Source of the DNA: Acidobacteriota bacterium
GTDB taxonomy: Bacteria; Acidobacteriota; Terriglobia; Bryobacterales; Bryobacteraceae
Reading direction: 5' to 3'
Assembly (NCBI GenBank): GCA_018268715.1
Contig: JAFDVZ010000020.1
Span: forward strand, 1 to 64,000
Length of the DNA: 64,000 nucleotides
The notes below the pieces were generated by a model that made no database searches, was not told the DNA's origin, and saw only the letters and a list, made by a program, of their open reading frames with translations. The position numbers were made by a program, and so were the translations under genes. Shown here in pieces: positions 55,772 to 64,000 of the stretch (position 1 is its first letter; every line of letters begins with the position of its first letter).

Positions 55772-56377
55772 ATGCTCACCGTCGGACTCACTGGCGGACT
55801 CGCCAGTGGGAAGAGCCACGTCGGCCGTCAACTCGAAGAACTCGGCTGCCTGCTGATCAAGGCGGACGATCTCGGCCACCAGGCGCTCGCGGCCGGCGGC
55901 GAGGCGTACCGCCCGGTGGTGGAGGAATTCGGCGACGGCGTCCTGCGCCCGGACGGAGCGATCAACCGGCGCGCGCTCGCCGCCATCGTGTTCGATCGTC
56001 CGGACCGCCTGGCCCGGCTGAACGCCATCGTGCACCCGGTGGTGCGCGACCATACACGCCGGCTGGTGGGCGAGTTCGCGGCCCGCGACCCCCATGGAAT
56101 CGCCGTCATCGAGGCTGCGATACTAATAGAGACGGGGTCGTACACGAACTACGACCGACTGATCGTGGTGACCTGCTCCGAACAGCAGCAGATCGAGCGG
56201 GCCATGGACCGTGACGGCGTCACGCGCGAGGAGGCGTTGTCGAGATTGCGGCGCCAGCTTCCGCTGGAAGAGAAGATACGGTACGCCGACTACGTGATCG
56301 ATACTTCCGGTAGCAGAGAGCACACCGCCGCGCAAACCCGCGCGGCATACGAGTGGTTGCGGAGTATTTCCCATTGA
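55772..56377 (+). CDS. coaE: dephospho-CoA kinase
   Basis: 201 residues. Last step of coenzyme A synthesis. P-loop TGGLASGKS (7-15), then LIKADDLGHQA, LNAIVHPVV and AILIETG, all CoaE signatures. It starts 1 nt after the folD stop and its own stop overlaps the next start (TTGA). Confidence 0.95.
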   Translation: MLTVGLTGGLASGKSHVGRQLEELGCLLIKADDLGHQALAAGGEAYRPVVEEFGDGVLRPDGAINRRALAAIVFDRPDRLARLNAIVHPVVRDHTRRLVGEFAARDPHGIAVIEAAILIETGSYTNYDRLIVVTCSEQQQIERAMDRDGVTREEALSRLRRQLPLEEKIRYADYVIDTSGSREHTAAQTRAAYEWLRSISH

Positions 56378-57522
56378 AGAAGCGAATTCTCTGGATCGCG
56401 CTGGCGTTCGTCGCCGGCTTTGTTCTGTTGACCTCCAGGGCCGGGTGGAACCTGAGCCGTTGGAAGCCCATGGCCGGAGCAGGCCGCTTGTGGTCCGGTC
56501 CCACGTCCGTACAGGGCGCAGGATTGACCTCCGATGAGGTCAACAACATCGACATCTACCGGTCGAGCCGGGACGCCACCGTTTACATCACCAGCACGGT
56601 GTACCGGCGCAGCTTCTGGGACGTCTACCCTGTCAAAGATCTCGGTTCCGGATTCATCCTGGACGAAAGCGGACGGATCCTGACCAACCACCACGTGATC
56701 TCGGGCAGCAACCAGGTGGAGGTGACGCTGCCGGACCAGACCAAGTATCCGGCCCAGGTGCTGGTGCGCGATCGGGCCGACGACCTGGCCCTGATCCAGA
56801 TCCACCCAAAGAAGAAGCTGCCTTTTCTGAAGCTCGGCGATTCCGATAAGCTGCAGGTGGGGCAGAAGGTGCTCGCCATCGGGAATCCGTTCGGACTGGA
56901 GTTGACGCTGACTACCGGAGTGGTCAGTTCGCTGGGGCGAACGATCCAGGGCGGACAGAACGAGCAGCCGCTCGAGGGAATGATCCAAACGGACGCAGCG
57001 ATCAATTCCGGAAACAGCGGAGGCCCGCTGCTGGACTCCCAGGGTAGCGTGATCGGAATTAACACAGCAATTTATGGGCCAAACGGCGGCAACATCGGCA
57101 TCGGATTCGCCATGCCCATCAACCGCGCCAAGGCGATGCTCGACGACTACCAATCAGGTAAGAGTTTTCGCCGAGCCCGGCTAGGGGTGACGGTGGTCTA
57201 CATCGCGGGCGATCTGGCTCAAGCGCTCGACCTACCCCGGGAGGGAGGTCTCCTGGTGCAGGAGGTCGGCAACGGGTCGGCAGCCGCATCCGCGGGTATT
57301 CGTGGCGCCCGCGAGCTCGTAATCATCGGAAATGCGCAAGTAGGGGTAGGGGGAGATCTTATAGTCAGCGTGGATGGAAAACCCGTGGACCGTCAGGACG
57401 CCATCAGCCGGGCCCTGGCGAAGAAGCGCGCGGGCGACACGCTTGAGCTAACCGTATATCGAGCCGGCCGGAAGATGACAGTCAAAGTTCGCCTGGGGGA
57501 GGCGCCGGACGATCCAGCCTAG
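56374..57522 (+). CDS. HtrA/DegP-type serine protease with PDZ domain
   Basis: 382 residues from the TTG at 56374, which overlaps the coaE stop and has GGAG about 9 nt upstream. One N-terminal membrane helix (RILWIALAFVAGFVLLTS) anchors it, with the rest in the periplasm. The trypsin-like triad is His107 (LTNHHVI), Asp137 (RADDLALIQI) and Ser215 (NSGNSGGPLL). A single PDZ domain (about 265-375) ends the protein. It should degrade or refold damaged envelope proteins. Many HtrA proteins have two PDZ domains; DegS-like ones have one, as here. Confidence 0.92.
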   Translation: MKKRILWIALAFVAGFVLLTSRAGWNLSRWKPMAGAGRLWSGPTSVQGAGLTSDEVNNIDIYRSSRDATVYITSTVYRRSFWDVYPVKDLGSGFILDESGRILTNHHVISGSNQVEVTLPDQTKYPAQVLVRDRADDLALIQIHPKKKLPFLKLGDSDKLQVGQKVLAIGNPFGLELTLTTGVVSSLGRTIQGGQNEQPLEGMIQTDAAINSGNSGGPLLDSQGSVIGINTAIYGPNGGNIGIGFAMPINRAKAMLDDYQSGKSFRRARLGVTVVYIAGDLAQALDLPREGGLLVQEVGNGSAAASAGIRGARELVIIGNAQVGVGGDLIVSVDGKPVDRQDAISRALAKKRAGDTLELTVYRAGRKMTVKVRLGEAPDDPA

Positions 57523-57624
57523 GTTCTAGTACTTAGGGGTCGTAGGATTCATTTGACGGAGAAAAGTAAACATGTTAGCCTCAGTAGTCGACAGTTCGAC
57601 GAATTGTCTTCGGAGGCACACTAG

Positions 57625-58233
57625 ATGAAGATTGCGAAACTACTTGTTCTCTCTCTGTTGGTTTCGTTCGCTGCGCCGGCATTTGGCGCAATCGTGATTG
57701 ACTTCGGAACCGGCGTGGCCGGCTCCGGCGGTACGTTCAACCTCTTGACCGGCGGCAACGCAAGCGGCACCAACATTCCGATTGGGAGCATGACCGTTGT
57801 TGGGTCAGTCGGGCATGACGGTGTATACGCGGTGAGCGGGACCTGTTCGGGAAGCGGTGGCGCGAACGTCGGTTGCTTGAACTTCAACACCGCCACCAAC
57901 ACGGTGACCATCACTGGCGCGGTGACTTCTCTCGGCGTCGGATCCCAGACCCTGTTGACCGGTTCGTTCCTTAACTGGACCGCCAGCGATGTCGGCTTGA
58001 CGTCGGCCTACGGTCCGGACAGCAAAGCGACCGCCCTGTTGACCGCACTCGGCGCGAGCCCCAACACCCAATTCGCCTATTTCGGCTTCTCGCTTTCGGC
58101 CAGCGGCAGCGGCACGGCGGCGATCAGCACCGACATTCGGAACAGCGGCGTTCCCGAGCCGGCGAGCATGTCGCTCATCGGCCTGGGTCTGGCTGGCTTG
58201 GCGTTGGCGGGCCGCCGCTTTCGTCGCGCGTAA
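57625..58233 (+). CDS. PEP-CTERM surface protein
   Basis: 202 residues. Signal peptide (LLVLSLLVSFAAPAFG), a Gly/Thr/Ser-rich beta-type body and the C-terminal sorting signal VPEPASMSLIGLGLAGLALA followed by RRFRR. Such proteins are cut and attached or released by an exosortase system, usually with exopolysaccharide. No exosortase is in the window. A terminator follows at 58265. Confidence 0.88.
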   Translation: MKIAKLLVLSLLVSFAAPAFGAIVIDFGTGVAGSGGTFNLLTGGNASGTNIPIGSMTVVGSVGHDGVYAVSGTCSGSGGANVGCLNFNTATNTVTITGAVTSLGVGSQTLLTGSFLNWTASDVGLTSAYGPDSKATALLTALGASPNTQFAYFGFSLSASGSGTAAISTDIRNSGVPEPASMSLIGLGLAGLALAGRRFRRA

Positions 58234-58264
58234 CTGACCGTTTGAAGGATCTCCTATCCAACCA

Positions 58265-58306
58265 GGGCGCTTAGGGACGAACTCCCAAAGCGCCCAAGTT
58301 GTTTTT
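58265..58306 (+). terminator. intrinsic terminator after the PEP-CTERM gene
   Basis: GGGCGCTT (58265-58272) pairs with AAGCGCCC (58288-58295), a perfect 8-bp stem, then AAGTTGTTTTT. Confidence 0.8.
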
Positions 58307-58416
58307 AGCCCGCCTGTAGCGCCCTCCTCGCCGGACTCCCGGACAACTGCGTCACCGGAAAGCAAAACCCCTACGTTACACTGAACGTATACGCGGACGC
58401 CCCTCGCGTCAATTCA

Positions 58417-59571
58417 GTGCAAGCCATCAATCATCAGCCATCGGCCGCGCGGCAGGGTCATCCCGCCCAAACCATCATCGCCATCGGCGTTGTCGTCGCC
58501 ATGCTGTATCTGGGCCGCGTCTTCCTGATCACGCTGGTGATCGCCGTGATCCTGTCGTTCATTCTCGACCCCGCCGTGCGCCTATTCATGCGCGCCAAAC
58601 TGCCCCGCGGACTGGCCAGCTTCGTCGTCTGCAGCATCGCCCTGCTCGCGTTGTATCTGGCTGGTTTGGGGGTCTACACGGAGGCGTCGGCCCTGGTGGA
58701 CGACCTACCCGCGTTCAGCCAGCGCATCAGCCAACTGGTGGATAACGTGGGCGCGAAGATCGACGAGGTGGAGAAGAACACCTATCAACTGGTGGTGCCG
58801 AAACGCTACCGCGACGTCACACCGCCCGAACCCGTGCAGACCAAGAGCAAGCGCACGCGACGCGTCGAGCCCACGCCTCCTCCCACGCAGCCTCCGGCCG
58901 TGCAAGAGGTCCGCATACGGCCTGAACCGACGCCGTTGTTCACCTACCTGTACAACTACATCAGCTCGTTTTACGACGTCCTGCTGATGGCGTCATTCGT
59001 GCCCTTCCTGGTCTACTTCATGTTGAGTTGGCGCGATCACCTGAGGCGAGGCTTCCTGTATCTGTTCGACGCCGGAGATCGTCAGGTGGCCGGCAAGAGT
59101 TGGGAGGGCGTGGCCGACATGGCTCGCGCCTACGTGATCGGGAACTTCATTTTGGGCGTGCTGATCGGCATCGCCAGCGCGATCTTCTTTGTCATCATGC
59201 GGCTGCCCTACGCGCTGCTGATTGGCCCGATGAGCGGCTTTCTGAGCCTGGTGCCCTACGTGGGAGTCCCGCTGGCCATAGCGCCGCCGGTGATCGCAGC
59301 GCTGCCGGTATACTCGACGCCGGCGATGTACATTGTGATCGCCATCGTCGTGTCGATGTTCCACCTGCTCGCCTTGAATCTGCTCTATCCCAAGATGGTG
59401 GGTTCGCGCGTCCACCTGAATCCGTTGGCCGTCACCATCGCGCTGATGTTCTGGGGGACGTTGTGGGGCGGCATCGGGCTGCTGTTGGGAATCCCGGTGA
59501 CGGCGGGCATCAAGGCGGTGTGCGACAATGTGCCCAATTGGAAGCCATACGGAAAGCTACTGGGAGACTGA
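58417..59571 (+). CDS. AI-2E family (PerM-like) transporter
   Basis: About 384 residues from a GTG at 58417 without a clear ribosome binding site, so the start may lie further in. Seven to eight membrane segments; typical motifs are FLITLVIAVILSFILDPAV near the N-terminus, ARAYVIGNFILGVLIGIASA and PYVGVPLAIAPPVIAAL. An insertion with a Pro-rich linker (about 130-175) between membrane parts is longer than usual. Members export signalling or small organic compounds; substrate here unknown. The stop overlaps the next start (TGATG). Confidence 0.9.
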   Translation: MQAINHQPSAARQGHPAQTIIAIGVVVAMLYLGRVFLITLVIAVILSFILDPAVRLFMRAKLPRGLASFVVCSIALLALYLAGLGVYTEASALVDDLPAFSQRISQLVDNVGAKIDEVEKNTYQLVVPKRYRDVTPPEPVQTKSKRTRRVEPTPPPTQPPAVQEVRIRPEPTPLFTYLYNYISSFYDVLLMASFVPFLVYFMLSWRDHLRRGFLYLFDAGDRQVAGKSWEGVADMARAYVIGNFILGVLIGIASAIFFVIMRLPYALLIGPMSGFLSLVPYVGVPLAIAPPVIAALPVYSTPAMYIVIAIVVSMFHLLALNLLYPKMVGSRVHLNPLAVTIALMFWGTLWGGIGLLLGIPVTAGIKAVCDNVPNWKPYGKLLGD

Positions 59572-60518
59572 TGTTGCCTAACCTGTCCCGCCGTGAGTTG
59601 CTGGCCGGCGCCCTGGGCGCGCCCGCCTTGTTCGCCAAAAACAAAATCGACCATTCCCGTATCAGCGCCATTTCCGATGAAATCGCGCGGACGCCGGAGG
59701 ACGCCATCGCCTTCGCCCATCAATATGGGCTTTCCTGGCTCGAACTGCGCGAGGTCCCGGGTCATAAGGGCGGAAACTACTTCCTCGCCGAAGAAGACTT
59801 CCTGAAGGCCGCAGCCCGACAGTTCAAGGATGCCGGCGTTGGCATTTCGTTCCTCAACACCAACCTGTTGAAGTTCGGGCTGCCCGGCACGGAGCCGTTG
59901 CGCCGCACGCCGGAGGCGCCCGACGCCCGCGAGAAACGGCTGGCCCGCGAACAGGCCCGCTTCGACCAGCGCGAGCAGGATCTGCGCAAGTGCATACAGG
60001 CGGCGCATATCCTCGGCTGCAAACATCTTCGAGTATTTACGTTCTCGCGAATAGCCGAGCCCGAGACCGTGTTCCCGCGCGTCGCCGAAGTCGTGAATTC
60101 GTTCGCCAAGATCGCCGAGCGGGAAGGCGTCATGCTGCTGGTGGAAAACGAGACGTCCTGCAACGTGGCGAAGTGTTCTGAGCTGGCCGCGTTTCTGAAG
60201 CTCACGCCGTCCAAGGCCGTCGGCCTCAATTGGGACGTCATGAACGGCCAGTCCATGAAGGAAGATCCCCTGCCCGGCGGATTCGGCCTGCTGCCCGCCG
60301 CGCGCATCCACAACGTGCAGATCAAAGGGCGCACGATTCTCGATTACCCCGAGAAACTCGACTGGGCGGCCATTTTCACGGCGCTCGAGCAGGCGAATTT
60401 CAAGGACAAGGTCGGACTGGAGACGCATATCTTCGGAGAGGCGCAAGTGGCCAAATCGCACGAGTCCATGCGGGCGATCCTCAAGATCGTCGATCCGGAT
60501 TTCCGGCCTTCCAGTTAG
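59571..60518 (+). CDS. sugar phosphate isomerase/epimerase-like protein, exported
   Basis: 315 residues. Tat-like N-terminus (LSRRELLAGALGAPALFAKN) and a TIM barrel of the AP-endonuclease 2 type: LLVENETSCNVAK, GLNWDVMNGQSM, RIHNVQIKGR and KVGLETHIFGEA carry Glu, Asp, His and Glu in ligand positions. The frame extends upstream in the transporter gene, but that part is out-of-frame coding DNA. Start codon overlaps the transporter stop, so both are translated together. Substrate unknown. Confidence 0.88.
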   Translation: MLPNLSRRELLAGALGAPALFAKNKIDHSRISAISDEIARTPEDAIAFAHQYGLSWLELREVPGHKGGNYFLAEEDFLKAAARQFKDAGVGISFLNTNLLKFGLPGTEPLRRTPEAPDAREKRLAREQARFDQREQDLRKCIQAAHILGCKHLRVFTFSRIAEPETVFPRVAEVVNSFAKIAEREGVMLLVENETSCNVAKCSELAAFLKLTPSKAVGLNWDVMNGQSMKEDPLPGGFGLLPAARIHNVQIKGRTILDYPEKLDWAAIFTALEQANFKDKVGLETHIFGEAQVAKSHESMRAILKIVDPDFRPSS

Positions 60519-60525
60519 GGAGCCA

Positions 60526-61023
60526 ATGCCAAGCCGCCAGTTGTTGGTATTCATTGGAGTAGGACTTGTAGTCGTCGCCATCGCCCTGGCCATCACTCTG
60601 TATGGGACCAAGGGCTCACATCTCGAACTCGCGGGCTGGGTGCTGAAGGTGCGAACGCTCGCCACCGATGAGAAGAACTCCATCGCCGTGATCGACTTCC
60701 GCGTCAAGAACGAATCGACGCGGCAGACCTTCGTCGTCCAGGACACACTGGTGACGGTGACCGCCGCGGACGGCAAGCCGGTGGAGTGCACGCCGATCGC
60801 GCGGCAGGACCTGGACCGGGTGCTCGAATACTACAAGGTTCTCGGGCCGAAGTATAACGAGGCCCTGATCATCCGCGACAAGGTGGGACCCGGCCAGAAG
60901 ATGGACAGGATGGTGGCGGTCTCGGTCCCGCTGCCCGAAGAGGAGCTGGGGAAGCGCAAGGATCTGACGCTGAGCCTGCACGACGTCGACGGGCCCACGT
61001 TTGAGCTAAAGGAAAAGCGCTAG
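60526..61023 (+). CDS. membrane-anchored protein of unknown function
   Basis: 165 residues. One N-terminal membrane helix (LLVFIGVGLVVVAIALAITL) and a beta-rich domain of about 130 residues facing outwards (SIAVIDFRVKNESTRQTFVV), resembling the small immunoglobulin-like domains called DUF4352-type. GGAGCC precedes the ATG. It follows the isomerase gene by 7 nt and may be in the same transcript. Confidence 0.7.
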   Translation: MPSRQLLVFIGVGLVVVAIALAITLYGTKGSHLELAGWVLKVRTLATDEKNSIAVIDFRVKNESTRQTFVVQDTLVTVTAADGKPVECTPIARQDLDRVLEYYKVLGPKYNEALIIRDKVGPGQKMDRMVAVSVPLPEEELGKRKDLTLSLHDVDGPTFELKEKR

Positions 61024-61039
61024 GCGTCGTGGCCACGCT

Positions 61040-61448
61040 GTGGGGAGCCCCCCAGGCACGATCAGGGAGTTCCCCGAACTCGCGCCATCGCAACCGGGCG
61101 AGCATCGTTTACTGAGTGAGCTCGTGGCGCCCGACTGCGCCTGGTTGGAACCCTCCGCCTGCTACACCGCCGTCCCGACGGTTCGCCCGGTGGACCGGGT
61201 GATCGCCTTCCTCCGCAACGGCGGCAAGCCCGCTGGACCGACAATGCAAAGCTCGGCCGTCTGGCTCCAGAACGGCGTTGCGTACGCGTTCCAGCAGACC
61301 GTGAACCCAGGAACTCGTCACAGCGGGCATGCCCTGGGACCGCAAAACCGGCCTGCCCCTCGATGAGAAGACGGAGCCCGCCCTGCGCGCGGACATCGAA
61401 CGCGAGCTCAGACTGAACGGCTCCCCTGACCGCGCGCCGCTCCGCTAG
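61040..61448 (+). pseudogene. small hypothetical gene with a frameshift
   Basis: The first frame gives EFPELAPSQPGEHRLLSELV and WLQNGVAYAFQQTVNPGTR. At about 61318 a natural continuation changes frame: VTAGMPWDRKTGLPLDEKTE and ending ELRLNGSPDRAPLR with a stop at 61446-61448. Both pieces have natural composition, so a protein of about 135 residues was probably split by a one-base change. No family recognised. A real frameshift or a sequencing error cannot be told apart here. Confidence 0.45.
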
Positions 61449-61481
61449 CAATAGCCCCCATCGTGATACAACTAGTAGGCG

Positions 61482-62444
61482 ATGACGAGCAAACTCCTCG
61501 TGCTCTCCTCCCTGATCGCCATGAGCGCCACCGCAGCAGTCAAGATCGAGAAGACCAGCTATGCCGGCTGGCCCCATTGCTATCGCCTCACCAACGGCGA
61601 AGTTGAATTGATTGTCACCACCGACGTCGGCCCCCGGGTCATCCGTTACTCATTCGTCGGCGGACAGAACATCTTCAAGGAATTCAAGGAGCAGCTCGGC
61701 AAGAGCGGCGAAAAGGAATGGCAGGCCCGCGGCGGACACCGCATCTGGATCGCCCCCGAACAGGTGCCCGAAAGCTACGCGCTGGACAATTCCGCCATCA
61801 AGGCCGTGGTCAAGGGCGACTCCATTGAGATGACCGAAGCCGTGGAGAAGGAGACCGGCCTCGAAAAGCAGATCATCGTGCGACTGGCCCCGACGGGCTC
61901 GGCCGTCGAGGTGACCCACCGCATCCGGAACACCGCCGCCAAACCCCGCGAATTTGCGCCCTGGGCGCTCACCATGATGGCGCAGGGCGGCCTGGGCATC
62001 CATGGCCTGCCCCCTCGCTCCAAGCACATGGAGGTGCTCACCATCTCCAATCCGCTGGCAATGTGGGGCTTCACGGACCTGAGCGACCCGCGGTGGAAGT
62101 TCACCAAGAAATACGTCACGCTTCGCCAGGACCCCAAGGCGACCTCTCCGCAGAAGCTCGGCAGCTTCAACGCGCACACCTTCGGAGCCTATCTGCTCGG
62201 CACGGACCTGTTCATTAAGCGCTACGCCGCCGACCCGGCGAAGCATTACCCGGACGGCGGCTGCTCGTTTGAGACGTTCACCAACCCGGACTTTCTCGAG
62301 CTCGAGACGGTCGGCCCGCTGCGCACGGTCAAGCAGGGCGAGACCGCGGAGCACGTCGAACACTGGACACTGCACAAGAACGTCAAGATCTCCGGCGTCA
62401 CCGACGCCGAACTCGACCGCATCCTGTTGCCGTTACTGAAGTAA
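61482..62444 (+). CDS. secreted DUF4380-like protein
   Basis: 320 residues with a signal peptide (LLVLSSLIAMSATAA). The body has the pattern LTNGEVELIVTTDVGPRVIR, GGHRIWIAPEQVPESYALDN and EFAPWALTMMAQGGLGIHGL, typical of a family with a galactose mutarotase-like beta-sandwich. TACAAC lies 9 nt before the ATG. It could act on a sugar in the periplasm, but the chemistry is not known. Confidence 0.75.
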   Translation: MTSKLLVLSSLIAMSATAAVKIEKTSYAGWPHCYRLTNGEVELIVTTDVGPRVIRYSFVGGQNIFKEFKEQLGKSGEKEWQARGGHRIWIAPEQVPESYALDNSAIKAVVKGDSIEMTEAVEKETGLEKQIIVRLAPTGSAVEVTHRIRNTAAKPREFAPWALTMMAQGGLGIHGLPPRSKHMEVLTISNPLAMWGFTDLSDPRWKFTKKYVTLRQDPKATSPQKLGSFNAHTFGAYLLGTDLFIKRYAADPAKHYPDGGCSFETFTNPDFLELETVGPLRTVKQGETAEHVEHWTLHKNVKISGVTDAELDRILLPLLK

Positions 62445-62494
62445 TCCGAATGGAATCGTGAGCCGCGCTCACGCATCTAAACCAGAGAACCATC

Positions 62495-63118
62495 ATGTTG
62501 GCATCCAGACTGGCAATTTGCACCGTATTCGCCGCCGCGGCGGCGTTTGCGCAATACAAGGCTGATTCCGCCGGAGCGCCGCCGGCCGACCTCCCGGCGC
62601 CCTACGCTTCCCTGCTCCAATCGGAGGGCACGAAGGTCACTGGACCCGACGGCGCTCTCGAAATCTGGCTCGTAAAGGCGCTGCCCAAGGGCCCGGCCAG
62701 CGGGGAGCAGAACGTCACCTTCGACACCATCCCCCACGGCTCGCTCATCGGCGTCATCCGCTATTCCGGCAAGGGCAAGGACCGCCGCGGACAGCTCATC
62801 AAGCCCGGCGTCTACACGCTTCGCTACAGCATGTTCCCCATTAATGGCGACCACCAGGGCGTCGCTCCACAGCGCGACTTCCTGCTCCTGTCGGCCATCG
62901 CCGACGACAAGGATCCCGCCTCGAAGCCCGATTTCGCCGCTCTGATGGCGCTCAGCCAGAAGGCGCTCGGCACCCAGCATCCCGGCGTGCTCAGCCTATG
63001 GAAGGCGGACGACATGAACCAGAACCTGACGCAGCAGGGTGAAAGCGACTGGGTTCTGCAACGCAAAATCGGCGACGTGAACCTGGCTATCGTCGTGGCC
63101 GGAACGGCGGCCGCCTGA
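62495..63118 (+). CDS. secreted protein of unknown function
   Basis: 207 residues with signal peptide (LAICTVFAAAAAFAQ). Beta-rich domain with LEIWLVKALPKG, GSLIGVIRYSGKGKDRRGQL, KPGVYTLRYSMFPINGDHQG and APQRDFLLLSAIADDKDPA. Proteins of this design are common in acidobacteria without assigned function. It ends 3 nt before the DinB-like gene, so the two may be one operon. Confidence 0.7.
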   Translation: MLASRLAICTVFAAAAAFAQYKADSAGAPPADLPAPYASLLQSEGTKVTGPDGALEIWLVKALPKGPASGEQNVTFDTIPHGSLIGVIRYSGKGKDRRGQLIKPGVYTLRYSMFPINGDHQGVAPQRDFLLLSAIADDKDPASKPDFAALMALSQKALGTQHPGVLSLWKADDMNQNLTQQGESDWVLQRKIGDVNLAIVVAGTAAA

Positions 63119-63121
63119 ACT

Positions 63122-63655
63122 ATGACGCCCGCCATCGATCCCCGTTATCCCATCGGCAAATTTCAGGCGCCGGCCACCATCGGATCCGCCGAACGAGCCG
63201 CCTTCATCGCTGTCATCGAAGCGGCCGCCGGCGAGTATCGCGCCGCCGTGGCCGGACTGACTGACGCCCAACTCGACACGCCCTATCGGGACGGCGGCTG
63301 GACCATCCGCCAGGTGGTTCACCACGTCGCCGACAGCCACATGAACAGCTTCATCCGTTTCAAGCTGGCGCTGACCGAGGACACCCCCACCATCAAGCCG
63401 TACGATGAAGCCGCTTGGGCGAAACTGGCCGATTCGGCCATGCCCGTCGGCGCGTCGCTCGAACTGACCGAGGCGATGCATCAACGCTGGGCGGTCCTGC
63501 TGCGCTCAATGACAGAGGCCGACTACGCGAAGTCGTTCGTGCATCCCGAACACGGCCGCCAGATTCGCCTGGACGTGGCGCTCGCGATCTACGCATGGCA
63601 CTGCGGCCACCACCTGGCGCACATCACGAACCTTAAACAAAGCCGCGGCTGGTGA
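63122..63655 (+). CDS. DinB/YfiT-like metal-dependent protein
   Basis: 177 residues, a four-helix bundle of the DinB superfamily. Metal ligands are probably the His in VVHHVADSHMN and the pair in WHCGHHLAHI. PRYPIGKFQAPATI at the start and GGWTIRQVVHHV are hallmarks of the YfiT/BstA subgroup, which transfers thiols to electrophiles such as xenobiotics. Acidobacteria are not all known to make bacillithiol, so the thiol used here is open. Confidence 0.9.
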   Translation: MTPAIDPRYPIGKFQAPATIGSAERAAFIAVIEAAAGEYRAAVAGLTDAQLDTPYRDGGWTIRQVVHHVADSHMNSFIRFKLALTEDTPTIKPYDEAAWAKLADSAMPVGASLELTEAMHQRWAVLLRSMTEADYAKSFVHPEHGRQIRLDVALAIYAWHCGHHLAHITNLKQSRGW

Positions 63656-63695
63656 GAAAACGGAGGGCGCAGGGCTCCCACCCGCGCCCTCTAAC

Positions 63696-64000
63696 CTACA
63701 GACCGCTGCGCTTCAAGGCATACTGCACGGCCTCCAGGGGCACCTGGAATTGGGCCATCCCCTGATTCCCCATGAATCCGAGCTCCGCGATGCCCACCTT
63801 GCTCGTGTAGTAAGCGTCGGCGATCATCTTTCGAGCAAACTCGAAGAAGCGCACGCCGGCCGCCATGTCGCCGACCGAGTTCTTGCGGTACGCGATCACA
63901 TCGAGCAAGGCCGTCTGCGCGTCCGCCTTCGACTCGACGAACGCCGTCCCGGCGCGCCCGCGCATGCTGTTGTCCAACCACGCCAGCCCGCCCGTGTAGA
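63696..64000 (-). CDS. gluconate 2-dehydrogenase subunit 3-like protein, 5' part beyond the window
   Basis: The last 101 codons of a gene on the minus strand are visible, the start being outside. They read YTGGLAWLDNSMRGRAGTAF, QTALLDVIAYRKN and FFEFARKMIADAYYTSKVGI, with AELGFMGNQG close to the end. This matches the gluconate 2-dehydrogenase subunit 3 family, the small exported partner of a GMC-type flavin dehydrogenase. The large subunit should follow or precede outside the window. Confidence 0.8.
   Translation of the reverse strand, partial: YTGGLAWLDNSMRGRAGTAFVESKADAQTALLDVIAYRKNSVGDMAAGVRFFEFARKMIADAYYTSKVGIAELGFMGNQGMAQFQVPLEAVQYALKRSGL

Overview
The window looks like chromosome of a GC-rich acidobacterium, most likely from the Bryobacterales/Solibacter side of the phylum. 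The markers are two orphan MacB/FtsX permeases of the ADOP type with PadR regulators and no ATPase partner, very large TonB-dependent receptors with an N-terminal carboxypeptidase-like domain, an SBBP-repeat/BACON secreted protein, a PEP-CTERM protein, Tat-exported sugar enzymes and a membrane-tethered winged-helix regulator. This assignment rests on gene content only.

Left part (1 to about 9,563) is accessory DNA, probably the end of a genomic island. It holds a truncated IS1634-type transposase, an IS630 fossil, an IS110 element and a plus-strand cluster of exported or membrane genes: a small secreted protein, a coiled-coil four-helix membrane protein that the IS110 element appears to split in two, a von Willebrand A (vWA) lipoprotein and another secreted protein, with a TPR gene facing away. 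It stops at a 46-nt 3' fragment of a tRNA-Thr(CGU) gene at 9518-9563, which reads as an attachment-site remnant. From about 9,960 to 16,330 follows a graveyard: a DUF6978-like/DUF1828 gene pair broken by an 11-nt tandem duplication and by an IS21-type end, a frameshifted IS21 accessory gene, an istB fragment, other fragments, and one intact giant secreted protein (11859-15875).

Middle part (16.8-34.9 kb): two PadR-ADOP permease pairs that converge with directly adjacent stop codons; an arsR-acr3-arsC arsenic operon; an enolase-superfamily enzyme; a five-gene heavy-metal block (outer-membrane factor, fusion protein, RND pump, response regulator, histidine kinase) on the minus strand; and an NAD-dependent epimerase. 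Metal and arsenic resistance thus sit side by side.

Then (35.0-48.3 kb) a polymer/sugar uptake and catabolism zone: a TonB-dependent receptor, a ThuA-like protein, a CadC-like membrane regulator divergent from a second TonB-dependent receptor (which carries a one-base frameshift), a TIM-barrel isomerase, a Gfo/Idh/MocA oxidoreductase and a GH8 glycosidase.

Right part (48.4-64 kb) is core chromosome: apt-ispE-prs-rplY-pth-rpsF-rpsR-rplI ending in a strong terminator, then folD-coaE-htrA, a PEP-CTERM protein, an AI-2E family permease, and several secreted or lipoprotein-like genes of poorly known function, ending in a partial gluconate dehydrogenase subunit 3-like gene. Several genes here begin 6-14 nt after a -10-like hexamer without a Shine-Dalgarno sequence, which suggests leaderless or very short-leader transcripts.

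No rRNA gene, intact tRNA gene, CRISPR array or replication origin was seen.
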